Shown here: positions 34,098 through 41,777 of the stretch, in pieces
Layout: every line of letters starts with the position of its first letter
Numbering within the stretch: position 1 is the first letter of the stretch
NCBI RefSeq assembly: GCF_001984095.1
Contig: NZ_LYVQ01000019.1
Coordinates: forward strand, 1 to 46,508
DNA from: Pelomonas sp. KK5
GTDB taxonomy: Bacteria; Pseudomonadota; Gammaproteobacteria; Burkholderiales; Burkholderiaceae_C
Length of the DNA: 46,508 bases
Direction: 5' to 3'
Made by a program: the position numbers and the translations under genes
Notes under the pieces: generated by a model
Databases searched by the model: none
Told to the model about the DNA's origin: nothing
What the model saw: the letters and a program-made list of their open reading frames with translations, nothing else

Positions 34098-34800
34098 CAT
34101 CGTCGGCGCACAGCGCCGCGGCGCGTGCGCTGAAGTCCCAGGTCGAGCCGACATTGCGCAAGGCCAGCGCCGCGCGCTCCGGCTGCTGGACATGGCAGCG
34201 TCCGGTCGGCATCGCGTGGATCTGGATGTCCAGGTTCTTCTGCCGGCCCATGGAAATCATCGCGCAGCGGCGCAGCACGATGGCGGCCTCGGCCTGGTCT
34301 GGAGAGAGCGTCTGCAAGGCCCAGCGGGAGAAGCCCTCGCGCAGCGACACGCCCGGACCGGCGATGAGCAGTCCGTCGAGCGGCCAGTCCAGCAGCAGTT
34401 CGCCGTCCGCCCACAGCCTCGCCTGCGTGCAGCCGTCGACGCGGTCCGGCACCTCGATGTCGTACTTCCGACGGGGCCGCTTCTTGGCCGCCGCGGCGAT
34501 CGCCAGGCCGGCCAGGTCGAACATGTGGGTGCATTGCAGGCTGGCCTCGGTGAAGCGCCCAACCGAGCTGGCAATCCCGTCCAGCCGCATGCCGACCAGG
34601 GCGCCCAGCGGCCCGGCCGCCGAGGGACACAGCGCGTACGGATTGCGCAGCGCGCTCCCCTCGACGTGCAGCACCTGTTCAAATTCGTGGTCGACGGCGA
34701 CCCTGAAGTGGTGGAAGTCGTCTTCCAGCGCGGCGCGGGCCGTGCCACGCTGCAGCTCGCCCTCATGGGCAATCACGATGCGTCGACGGAAGGCGCCCAT
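34075..34800 (-). CDS. DUF2889 family protein
   Basis: 241 residues. The DUF2889 pattern is clear: an opening MGAFRRRIVI, then DDFHHFRVAVDH, ALRNPYALCPSAAGPLGALVG and LQCTHMFDLAGLAIAAA. A variable beta-rich section follows, and the C-terminus has QPERAALALRNVGSTWDFS. No biochemical role is established for this family that I can name; it is often met near hydrophobic-compound catabolism genes. It is convergent with the Rieske genes (its last codons form part of their terminator) and divergent from the SDR at 34880, with which it shares an 79-base control region. Confidence 0.83.
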   Translation of the reverse strand: MGAFRRRIVIAHEGELQRGTARAALEDDFHHFRVAVDHEFEQVLHVEGSALRNPYALCPSAAGPLGALVGMRLDGIASSVGRFTEASLQCTHMFDLAGLAIAAAAKKRPRRKYDIEVPDRVDGCTQARLWADGELLLDWPLDGLLIAGPGVSLREGFSRWALQTLSPDQAEAAIVLRRCAMISMGRQKNLDIQIHAMPTGRCHVQQPERAALALRNVGSTWDFSARAAALCADDEKWLAFE

Positions 34801-34879
34801 GGAGATTTCACTTAGACATATTGATCGTAAAGTGTACGATAGTGCGAAATGTGTTCATATTTAATTTGCGAGGTCGGAG
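34801..34879. promoter_or_regulatory. Divergent DUF2889/SDR control region with shared half-site
   Basis: The AT-rich gap holds ACGATAGTG (34836-34844), the reverse complement of CACTATCGT found in the Rieske operator. It also holds ATCGT (34824-34828) with ACGAT (34836-34840) as an inverted repeat, and AAATGTGTTCATATTT (34847-34862), an imperfect 16-base palindrome with six of seven arm positions matching. Possible minus-strand promoter elements are ATGAAC and TACACT (complement of 34831-34836) 16 bases apart. Joint control with the Rieske genes is inferred. Confidence 0.45.
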
Positions 34880-35680
34880 ATGGCGCTGCTGCGTGACAAG
34901 GTCGCATTGATCACCGGGGCCGGCAATGGCATCGGCCGTGGCGTGGCCCGCCGTTTCGCGCGCGAAGGCGCCGTGGTCGTCATCGCCGAGATCGACGAAC
35001 GCACCGGCCCGGCCGTCGCCGCCGAATGCGTGGAGCTGGGCGCACGGGCGCTGTTCGTGCGCACCGACGTGACCGACAAGGCCAGCATCGAGGCCGCCAT
35101 CGCCGCCGCCGTCGAGGCCTTCGGCGGCCTGGACATCCTGGTCAACAACGCCTTCGTGCCCACGCCCAACGTCAAGCTGGAGGACAAGACCGACGAGATG
35201 CTCGAGCGCACGCTGCGCTCCACCGTCTGGGCCAGCTGGTGGGCGATGAAGGCGGCGCTGCCGCACATGCGCGCCCGCGGCGGCGGCAAGGTGGTCAACT
35301 TCTATTCGATCGACGTGGAGATGGGCGCCTGGCTGCACGGCGACTACAACACCGCCAAGGGCGGCATCCTCGGCCTGACGCGCAGCGCCGCCTCCGAGTG
35401 GGGGCGCTTCAACATCACCGTCAACGCGATCGCGCCGACGGCCATGGGCGCGACCTTCCACAAGCTCTGTGCCGAGAACCCGGGCTTCGCGGAGAAGTCG
35501 GCCGCAATGCGCCCGCTGGGCCGCTGCGGCGACCCCGAGGAGGACATCGGCCCGGCCGTCGTCTTCCTGGCCAGCGACATGTCGCGCTACGTCACCGGCG
35601 AGTCCATCCATGTGGACGGTGGCCTGCACCTGCCCGGCTACAACTCGCGGCCGGCCGACGTGCCGGTGCGCGAACGCTGA
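34880..35680 (+). CDS. SDR family oxidoreductase
   Basis: 266-residue classical SDR: GAGNGIG at 13-19, VNNAF at 88-92, catalytic S143, Y156 and K160 (YNTAK), and SIHVDGGLHLPGY near the C-terminus. The E37 after the second strand favours NAD. It is a single-gene unit: DUF2889 is divergent, and the acyl-CoA synthetase is convergent 62 bases after its stop. The shared operator half-site with the Rieske promoter makes a cis-dihydrodiol dehydrogenase or a related step after ring hydroxylation a reasonable but unproven role. Confidence 0.9.
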   Translation: MALLRDKVALITGAGNGIGRGVARRFAREGAVVVIAEIDERTGPAVAAECVELGARALFVRTDVTDKASIEAAIAAAVEAFGGLDILVNNAFVPTPNVKLEDKTDEMLERTLRSTVWASWWAMKAALPHMRARGGGKVVNFYSIDVEMGAWLHGDYNTAKGGILGLTRSAASEWGRFNITVNAIAPTAMGATFHKLCAENPGFAEKSAAMRPLGRCGDPEEDIGPAVVFLASDMSRYVTGESIHVDGGLHLPGYNSRPADVPVRER

Positions 35681-35687
35681 GCGCCGC

Positions 35688-35724
35688 AGAAAGAACAAGG
35701 CCCGCCGTCTTGCGATGGCGGGCC
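35688..35724 (-). terminator. Terminator of the acyl-CoA synthetase gene
   Basis: On the minus strand, the stem GGCCCGCC (complement of 35717-35724) pairs with GGCGGGCC (complement of 35699-35706) across a ten-base loop and is followed by TTGTTCTTTC, a T-rich tail. It lies just after the stop of the minus-strand synthetase gene. In the plus direction the stem is followed by G/C, so it would act mainly on minus-strand transcripts. Confidence 0.7.
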
Positions 35725-35742
35725 CGCGGGTTCGAAAGCGCC

Positions 35743-37407
35743 TCAGCGCTTGGCGACCTTGATGTCGGTCTCTTCCAGATCCCAGGTGGCAGCCGTCTTG
35801 CCTTCGTCACGCAGCAAATACTTCAGGACCCGGCCTTGCGGATTCTTCGGCAGCGAATCGCGAAACTCGATGTAGCGCGGCAGCGCGTAGTAGGGCACCG
35901 CATCGGTGGACCAGCGGAACAGCTCCGCATGGGCCAGCGTGGCGCCCGCGTGCAGCACAGCGGTGACCTTCACGTCGTCCTCGCCCTTGCTCGACGGCAC
36001 CGCATGCACGGCCACCTCGGCGATCGCCGGGTGCGCCGCGAAGGCCGCCTCCATCTCGAAGCTGGAGATGTTCTCGCCGCGGCGGCGCAGGTAGTCCTTC
36101 TTGCGATCGACAAAATAGAAGAAGCCCTGCTCGTCGAACTTGCCGATGTCGCCGGTGTGGAACCAGAGGTTGCGCAGCAGCTTGACCGTGTCCTCCGGGC
36201 GGCGCCAGTAGCCCATGAACATGATGTCGGGGCGCAGCGGCCGCACGACGATCTCGCCCGCCGTATTGGCCGGCAGCTCGCGGTCCAGCTCGTCGACGAT
36301 GCGCACGTCGAAGTCGGCAATGCGCTTGCCCGAGGAGCCCGGCGCCGCGTACTCGCCACCGGGCAGCGAGGTGACCACGCAGGCTTCGGTCAGGCCGTAG
36401 CCGTTGCCGCCGACCTGCTTCGCGCCGAAGCGCTCGCGCCAGATCTTCTTGGTTTCCTCGGTGAAGGGATTGCCGCGTACCGTGTGGATCTGGCCGAAGC
36501 AGCGCCTGGCGGCGTCGCTGTCGGGCGCTTGCGAGAGCAGGCCGCCCATGCCGCCGAGGATGGAGGCGATGGTGGCGCCGGAGCGCTCGACCTCCGGCCA
36601 GAAGTTGGAGACCGAGAAGCGCGGCACGACGCAGACCCGCGCGCCGACCAGGATGTTGGAGATGATGCCCACGCACAGCGCGTTCATGTGGAACAGCGGC
36701 AGCGGCGTGATCGTCACATCCTTCTCGGTGGCCGGGCCGGCGCGCAACTGCAGCCGCGCCAGGTTGCACATGAAGTTGTAGCTGAGCATGCAGCCCTTGG
36801 ATGGCCCGGTCGTGCCCGAGGTGTAGACCAGGCAGGCCAGTTCGGCCGGATCGGGCTTGTCGGCGAAAGAGCTGGCATCGCTGCCGCGATGGGCGTCCAG
36901 CGGCGCCACGCCGACGTGCAGGTCTGCCGGCACGGCCGCTTCACCACGGTGCAGGATCTGCTTCACCGCGGGCGCGCCCGCTACGACCGCGGCAATGCGC
37001 TCCAGGTAATCGGCTTCGCAGACGACCAGCGCCGCATTGGCGTCGGCGATCTGGTGGCGCAGGAACTCGCCGCGCAGCGCCGTGTTGATCGGCACGCTGA
37101 CGGCGCGCAGCTTGTTCACCGCCAGCCAGACCACGACAGCATCGATGTTGTTGTCCAACATCGAGACCAGCGTCTGCCCCTGCCGCAGGCCCAGATCTTG
37201 CAATGCGTGCGCCATGCAATTGGAGAGTCGGTCAACTTCGGCGTATGTGTACAGCTTCCCGGCGAAATCGAGCAACACGCGGTCCGGGAAACGGGCCACG
37301 GCGCGGTCCAGCGCGGCGATCACCGTGTCGCGCTCGCCGAGGCTCCAGGTGTCGGGGCTGCCCATGCCGGTGAGCGATTTTTCATTGCGAACAGCGGCAT
37401 CAAGCAT
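35743..37407 (-). CDS. Acyl-CoA synthetase / AMP-dependent CoA ligase
   Basis: 554 residues of the ANL superfamily. The P-loop-like YTSGTTGPSKG is near 193-203; NGYGLTEA, WFHTGDIG and DRKKDYLRRRGENIS are the adenylate-binding and hinge motifs; and the C-terminal catalytic lysine lies in NPQGRVLKYLLR. It activates a carboxylic acid with ATP to an acyl-adenylate and then a CoA thioester. The AMP-acid substrate cannot be read, but aryl, cyclic or long-chain acids are all possible. GGGGA precedes the ATG. Divergent from the TetR gene, which probably controls it, with 165 bases between starts. Confidence 0.92.
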   Translation of the reverse strand: MLDAAVRNEKSLTGMGSPDTWSLGERDTVIAALDRAVARFPDRVLLDFAGKLYTYAEVDRLSNCMAHALQDLGLRQGQTLVSMLDNNIDAVVVWLAVNKLRAVSVPINTALRGEFLRHQIADANAALVVCEADYLERIAAVVAGAPAVKQILHRGEAAVPADLHVGVAPLDAHRGSDASSFADKPDPAELACLVYTSGTTGPSKGCMLSYNFMCNLARLQLRAGPATEKDVTITPLPLFHMNALCVGIISNILVGARVCVVPRFSVSNFWPEVERSGATIASILGGMGGLLSQAPDSDAARRCFGQIHTVRGNPFTEETKKIWRERFGAKQVGGNGYGLTEACVVTSLPGGEYAAPGSSGKRIADFDVRIVDELDRELPANTAGEIVVRPLRPDIMFMGYWRRPEDTVKLLRNLWFHTGDIGKFDEQGFFYFVDRKKDYLRRRGENISSFEMEAAFAAHPAIAEVAVHAVPSSKGEDDVKVTAVLHAGATLAHAELFRWSTDAVPYYALPRYIEFRDSLPKNPQGRVLKYLLRDEGKTAATWDLEETDIKVAKR

Positions 37408-37572
37408 GGAAATCCCCGTTTCTATCTATTCCAATATGAGAATCAAATTCTAGATGTAGGAGCATCGCACCCCACGCGTGTTTACCCTGAAAGACCCGGA
37501 CCGCATCCAGAAATGCGTGTCTAAAAACCAAGTACTTGATCGACAATCCAGCACCCTCAGCGAGGACCGAAC
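37408..37572. promoter_or_regulatory. Divergent acyl-CoA synthetase/TetR control region
   Basis: This gap holds a perfect inverted repeat AGAAT-CAA-ATTCT (37439-37451) in an AT-rich patch, 32 bases before the synthetase ATG on the minus strand. It is the best candidate for the operator of the adjacent TetR protein. The AGAAT/ATTCT arms recur in the control region at 8913-8939, though with different spacing. No confident -35/-10 pair was identified. Confidence 0.45.
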
Positions 37573-38445
37573 ATGGGACGAGAGAAAGAGCAGTCGCCGG
37601 CGCAAGTGATCGATGCCATCGGCAAGGCACCGGCCCGGCGCAGCGCGGCGCTGTCGGCTGTCGCGCAGCCTACGCAGCGCGCGGCTGCTGCCAAGGCCAC
37701 AACAAAAGGGACGAAAGTGCCCAAGACCGCGGCCGTGAAGGCGTCGGCAGACAAAGTGGCTGCGAAGCCCGCCAAGCCCGTCGTTGCACTGGTGCCGCCG
37801 GCCGCGGCTCCGGCCGCGGCAGTGCCTGCACCGGCCGCCACGCCGGTGCGCCGCAAGCGCCGCAACAAGCGTTCGGAGGAGACGATCGAGACCATCCTGG
37901 TCGCGACCGAGCAGATCGTGCTGGAGTCCGGTGCCAGCCGCATCTCCATCCTGGACGTGTGCAAGCTCGCCAACGTCTCGCGCGGCACCTTCTATCGCTA
38001 CTTCTCCTCGCAGGACGACCTGCTGGATGCCTTCTCCCGCCACAAGCGCGATGGCTTCCACCGATCTCTACAGCAGGCCGTCGAGCCCTTCGCCGACCCG
38101 GACGAGCGCTTCGACGCCTTGCTGGCCTATCTGGAGCGCTACCTGGAACACGGGAACGCACGTCGCCTGCTGCTGGTGGCGCCGGACTACGCGCTGAGCT
38201 TCTTCAAGCGCATCTTCCATGACGCCGTCGTGCGCTTCGAGGACGTGCTGCGGCCGGTCTTCGACGCCTGGGACGACCGCCTGGGCGCCCGCATCGACCG
38301 TGAACTGGTCTGCGAGATGCTGATCCGCTACGTGCTCAGCGAGCAGTTGGTGACCGGCTCGACCGAGCGCCACAGCCTGCCGAGGCGCGTGACCCGCATG
38401 ATCACGACGATCATGGGCGCCGGCGTCGTCCGCAGCCGTCGCTGA
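37573..38445 (+). CDS. TetR family regulator with long Ala/Lys/Pro-rich N-terminal tail
   Basis: 290 residues. The TetR DNA-binding domain starts only near residue 98: SEETIETILVATEQIV, then SRISILDVCKLANVSRGTFYRYF with the recognition helix at about 134-144. A helical ligand domain follows. Residues 1-97 are low-complexity and basic, rich in Ala, Lys and Pro and ending in RRKRRNKR, similar in composition to AlgP- or histone-H1-like tails. Normal TetR proteins have 10-20 residues there. GAGG precedes the ATG at a suitable distance, and the tail keeps coding-like third-position GC. It is divergent from the acyl-CoA synthetase, its likely target; the ligand may be an acyl-CoA (inference). Confidence 0.88.
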   Translation: MGREKEQSPAQVIDAIGKAPARRSAALSAVAQPTQRAAAAKATTKGTKVPKTAAVKASADKVAAKPAKPVVALVPPAAAPAAAVPAPAATPVRRKRRNKRSEETIETILVATEQIVLESGASRISILDVCKLANVSRGTFYRYFSSQDDLLDAFSRHKRDGFHRSLQQAVEPFADPDERFDALLAYLERYLEHGNARRLLLVAPDYALSFFKRIFHDAVVRFEDVLRPVFDAWDDRLGARIDRELVCEMLIRYVLSEQLVTGSTERHSLPRRVTRMITTIMGAGVVRSRR

Positions 38446-38456
38446 GGGCGGTGCCG

Positions 38457-39236
38457 ATGGATCTTGGACTGCTCGGGCGCCGGGCGCTCGTCTGCGCGTC
38501 CTCGCGCGGGCTGGGCCTGGCCTGTGCCTCGGCCCTGGCGCGCGAGGGCTGCGACGTCATCCTCAACGGCCGTGATGCGGGCCGGCTCGCCGACGCTGCA
38601 GACGAGATCGAGCGCCTGCATGGCCGGCGCCCGACGCTGGCCATGGCCGACCTGAACACCGCGTCGGGCCGCGCCACGCTGCTGGAGATCGCCGCCGGTC
38701 CGGACATCCTGGTGAACAACAACGCCGGCCCGCCGCCAGGCAAGCTCGGCGACTGGGACCACGCGGCGTGGCTGGGGGCGCTGGAAGCCAATATGCTGGC
38801 GCCGATCGAATTGATCACGGCGGTTGTCGGCGGCATGCGCGAGCGCCGCTTCGGCCGCATCGTCAACATCACCTCGGCCGTGGTGAAGTCGCCGCGCCTT
38901 GGCCTGAGCCTGTCGACCACCGCCCGCACCGGGCTGACCGCCTTCTGCAAGGGCCTGCAGCGCGAGGTCGTGGCCGACAACGTCACCATCAACAACCTGC
39001 TGCCGCAGCACATCGACACCGGCCGCCAGCAGGAGATGGCGCAGCGCATGATGCGCGATCGCGGCATCAGCTTCGAAGAGGCGCGCGCCCTGCAGGCCCG
39101 CATGGTCAGGGCAGGGCGCCTGGGCCGCCCCGAGGAACTCGCCGATGCCTGCGCCTTTCTCTGCTCGGCCCAGGCCTCGTTCATTTCCGGCCAGAACCTG
39201 CAGGTCGACGGCGGCTCCTACGACGGCCTGATCTGA
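38457..39236 (+). CDS. SDR-like protein with non-canonical active site
   Basis: 259 residues with an SDR fold pattern, but degenerate motifs. The cofactor motif is ASSRGLG (14-20) instead of TGxxxGxG. The NAG segment is VNNNAG. S140 is present, but the catalytic Tyr and Lys positions, 13 and 17 residues later, are S153 and R157 (STTAR). The C-terminus (SGQNLQVDGGSY) is normal. A BKR-like SDR subgroup without the usual tetrad is known, so this is a conserved type and not a damaged gene. The ATG at 38457 follows GAGGG; an in-frame GTG lies 6 bases earlier. It follows TetR by 11 bases and overlaps the convergent VOC gene by 19 bases. Confidence 0.85.
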   Translation: MDLGLLGRRALVCASSRGLGLACASALAREGCDVILNGRDAGRLADAADEIERLHGRRPTLAMADLNTASGRATLLEIAAGPDILVNNNAGPPPGKLGDWDHAAWLGALEANMLAPIELITAVVGGMRERRFGRIVNITSAVVKSPRLGLSLSTTARTGLTAFCKGLQREVVADNVTINNLLPQHIDTGRQQEMAQRMMRDRGISFEEARALQARMVRAGRLGRPEELADACAFLCSAQASFISGQNLQVDGGSYDGLI

Positions 39237-39646
39237 CCGGCGTCGGGTGAGACGCGCAGCGCAGCCGGGATGGCCTGCGCCGCGTCAAAGTCGACCTCCA
39301 CCTCCGCGCCATTCGGATCGAGGAAGAACACCTGCCAGGTGCTGTACGGCCGCGGCAGGCGCACCAGCCGGTAGGCGATGCCGGCCTGCTGCAGCAGCTC
39401 CAGCGTGGACACGGCATCGCCGCCCATGAAGGCCATGTGGTCCAGCGCGCCGCGCCGCGGGCTGGGCATCTGCTGCACCTCGATCACATGCAGGACCGGA
39501 TGCCCGCCCACGTAAAGCCACAGGCCGCCGATGCCGAAGTCCGGCCGTGGCCCCGCTGCCAGGCCCAGCCGTTCATAGAACACGCGCGTTTCCTCCAGCC
39601 GGTCGGTGACGACGGTGAAGTGGTCCATCCGCTGTATCGCACCCAT
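39218..39646 (-). CDS. VOC family protein (glyoxalase I-like)
   Basis: 142 residues, a single vicinal-oxygen-chelate protein that would dimerise. Candidate metal ligands fall at H9 (MDHFTVV), E56 (LHVIEV), H70 (LDHMAF) and E117 (DPNGAEVEVDF), close to H5, E56, H74 and E122 of glyoxalase I, so an isomerase, lyase or epimerase is more likely than a dioxygenase. The start at 39646 is preferred because GGGAG lies eight bases before it; an ATG six bases earlier is also in frame. It converges on the non-canonical SDR gene with a 19-base overlap and is divergent from the amidohydrolase operon. Confidence 0.82.
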   Translation of the reverse strand: MGAIQRMDHFTVVTDRLEETRVFYERLGLAAGPRPDFGIGGLWLYVGGHPVLHVIEVQQMPSPRRGALDHMAFMGGDAVSTLELLQQAGIAYRLVRLPRPYSTWQVFFLDPNGAEVEVDFDAAQAIPAALRVSPDAGQIRPS

Positions 39647-39810
39647 CTGCATGCTCCCGCTTGCCTACTGGAAAGCCATTAGTTGAACACATTTGCTTAA
39701 TATGCCTAACATTGGCATGATGCACGACATCCCACCGCGACCCTAAGAGCCACGCGGGCTGGCGACCCGGACAAATTCCTGACGAACATTCATTCATCGA
39801 GGTTCACCCC
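39647..39810. promoter_or_regulatory. Divergent VOC/amidohydrolase control region with probable sigma70-like promoter
   Basis: TTGAAC (39683-39688) and TAACAT (39707-39712), 18 bases apart, form a fair plus-strand promoter. The -10 is enclosed by ATGCC-TAACATT-GGCAT (39702-39718), an inverted repeat that could hold a repressor. TGAACACATTT (39684-39694) recurs exactly on the minus strand in the DUF2889/SDR control region, which suggests a common element. The leader to the ATG at 39811 is about 90 bases and holds no gene. Confidence 0.5.
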
Positions 39811-40893
39811 ATGCTGATCGATCTGCACGCTCACGCCCCGCACCCCGACTACTACAACCAGCATCCGCACTGGGGCCCGTTCTTCGAGCAGCACCAGGAC
39901 GGCGACATCAAGCTGCGCGTCGGCGACTGGATTCTTGGCCTCGGCTCGCCGGAGCGCAAAGCGGCCGTCCGCTCGGGCAACGGTCCCAAGCTGGAAACCT
40001 ACCTCGCCCGCTGGGCCGATCCCAAGACCCGCCTGGCCGGCATGGATGCCGCGGGCCAGAACGCGCAGGTCGTGTCGGTGCCCTCGCACTGCTATATGTA
40101 CTGGGCCGAGCCGGAGTTCTCGGTGCCCTTCGCCCGCAAGGTCAACGACACGCTGGCCGGCTACTGCGGCCAGGCGCCGGACCGGCTGATGGCCTGGGCC
40201 CACGCGCCGCTGAATGTGCCCGAGGAAGCCGCCAAGGAAATCCGCCGCGCCTGCACGCACCTGGGCGCCAAGGGCCTGGTGGCCGGCGGCGCCAACTTCG
40301 GCGGCCTGGAGTTCGACTCCCCGGAGATGGACCCGGTCTGGCGCGCGCTGTGCGACCTGGACCTGCCGATGTTCGTGCACGGATATAACCAGTCGGTGAC
40401 TTGGGGCAAGAAGGCCAACGACGACCGCTACGAGACCACGGCCATCGTCGGCATGAACTACGACGAGACCCGCTGCTTCTGGTACATGGTCAACGGCGGC
40501 GTGTTCGACCGCTTCCCCGACCTCAAGGTCTACATCACCCACGGCGGCGGCTACGTGCCCTACCAGCTCGGCCGCATGGCGCAGTGCAACCCGAACCTCG
40601 ATGTCTCCTACAACAAGAAGCCGGTCACCGAGTACCTGAAGAATTTCTACTTCGATGTCGAGCTGCACGAGCTGCCGATGCGCCAGGCGTTGATCGACAT
40701 CCTCGGCGCCGACCGCATCCTCTACGGCAGTAACTTCGGCGGCAGCGATGCCGTGCGCCATGACCTGACCGACGGCCTGCGCCTGTCCGACGAGGACCTG
40801 CAGAAGATCCGCTGGAAGAATGCCTGCGAGCTGCTGCACCTCGACCCGGCCAAGCTGGGCAGCCCGGTGCCGAAGCAGGTGGCCGCAGCATGA
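39811..40893 (+). CDS. Amidohydrolase_2 family metal enzyme (ACMSD-like), second copy
   Basis: 360 residues, paralogue of the protein at 28041-29051. Metal and catalytic residues: H6 and H8 (LHAHA), H190 (FVHGYN), H244 (THGGG) and D313 (NFGGSD). Shared blocks with the first copy include MLID-x-HAH, GAKGL-x-GGANF and HGYNQS. Members decarboxylate aromatic or related acids or cleave C-C/C-N bonds with a single divalent metal. It is the first gene of the long 3' operon and overlaps the next FAH gene by ATGA. The two copies may act on successive intermediates (inference). Confidence 0.88.
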   Translation: MLIDLHAHAPHPDYYNQHPHWGPFFEQHQDGDIKLRVGDWILGLGSPERKAAVRSGNGPKLETYLARWADPKTRLAGMDAAGQNAQVVSVPSHCYMYWAEPEFSVPFARKVNDTLAGYCGQAPDRLMAWAHAPLNVPEEAAKEIRRACTHLGAKGLVAGGANFGGLEFDSPEMDPVWRALCDLDLPMFVHGYNQSVTWGKKANDDRYETTAIVGMNYDETRCFWYMVNGGVFDRFPDLKVYITHGGGYVPYQLGRMAQCNPNLDVSYNKKPVTEYLKNFYFDVELHELPMRQALIDILGADRILYGSNFGGSDAVRHDLTDGLRLSDEDLQKIRWKNACELLHLDPAKLGSPVPKQVAAA

Positions 40894-41741
40894 AGATCGC
40901 GCGCTGCACGACGGGCGGGGCGGCCTTCTGGGCTCTGGTCGATGTCCCGGCGCAGACGGTCACGCCGATCAAGGGCGCCTTTGCCGACTGGGCGCCGCGG
41001 CTGACCCGCGGCGAAGCCGGCGCGATCGAGACCACCGGCGGCCCGCTGTCGCTGGCGGCGGTGCGCCTGCTGCCACCGATCGAGAAGGGCAACCGGGTCG
41101 TCGTTGCCGGCGCCAACTACGCCAAGCATCTGGCCGCCGACTTCGGCCTGGTCAAGCCGCACGGCCAGCCGATCGCCTTCCTGAAGGCCTTCGGCGCGCT
41201 GATCGGCGCGCGCGACGAGATGCGCTATCCGCCGCTTACCGAGGAACTGGACCACGAGGTGGAACTGGTAGCCGTGATCGGCGCCGAGAGCGTCGATCGC
41301 GACGATCCGCTGTCCAGCGTGCTCGGTTACACGGTTGGCAACGACGTCAGCGCACGCGACCTGCAGCGCAGCGGCCCGCCCGGCGTTGGCATGGACCTGT
41401 TCGCCGCCAAGAGCCAGGACCGCTCGACCGGCCTGGGCCCCTGGATCGTTACCCGTGACGAATTCCCCGAGGGCTCGCCCAAGCGCCGGCTGACGCTCAA
41501 GGTCAACGGCGAGACGCGCCAGGACGGCAACACCGCCGAGATGACCTGGGACGTGGGCTTCCTCGTTCGCTTCGTCGACGAGCGCTCCACCTTCGAATGC
41601 GGGGACGTGATGTTCACCGGCTCGCCGGCCGGCACCGCCCAGGGCTCGGGCCTGTTCCTGAAGCCGGGCGATGTCGTCGAGGCCGAGGTCGAGGGCATCG
41701 GCATCCTCAGAAACACCGTGGGCCCGAAGCTGGCCCGCTAA
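40890..41741 (+). CDS. Fumarylacetoacetate hydrolase (FAH) family protein
   Basis: 283 residues. Metal ligands E123 and E125 in DHEVEL and D152 in NDVSARD, with GANYAKHLAADF at 74-85 for the lid region and FTGSPAGTAQGSG near the C-terminus. Reactions in this group include C-C hydrolysis of acylpyruvates and hydration or isomerisation of 2-hydroxydienoates. It overlaps the amidohydrolase_2 gene by four bases (ATGA), so the two proteins are made together. Third FAH paralogue of the window and clearly different from the other two in sequence and length. Confidence 0.9.
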   Translation: MKIARCTTGGAAFWALVDVPAQTVTPIKGAFADWAPRLTRGEAGAIETTGGPLSLAAVRLLPPIEKGNRVVVAGANYAKHLAADFGLVKPHGQPIAFLKAFGALIGARDEMRYPPLTEELDHEVELVAVIGAESVDRDDPLSSVLGYTVGNDVSARDLQRSGPPGVGMDLFAAKSQDRSTGLGPWIVTRDEFPEGSPKRRLTLKVNGETRQDGNTAEMTWDVGFLVRFVDERSTFECGDVMFTGSPAGTAQGSGLFLKPGDVVEAEVEGIGILRNTVGPKLAR

Positions 41742-41777
41742 GACAACCCAAGAGCGACAACCCAAAAGGCCAGCACC

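Noticed and set aside
35026-37524. 832-residue plus-strand frame across an SDR and opposite the acyl-CoA synthetase
   Set aside because: It overlaps the SDR out of frame and is antisense to a synthetase with all ANL motifs; low-complexity composition.
38457-39236. Non-canonical SDR as a pseudogene
   Set aside because: The frame is intact, the rest of the fold is conserved, and a subgroup lacking the usual tetrad is known.
39218-39646. VOC protein as an extradiol ring-cleavage dioxygenase
   Set aside because: Ligand pattern H9, E56, H70 and E117 fits glyoxalase I-like enzymes better, and the protein is too short for a typical extradiol enzyme.
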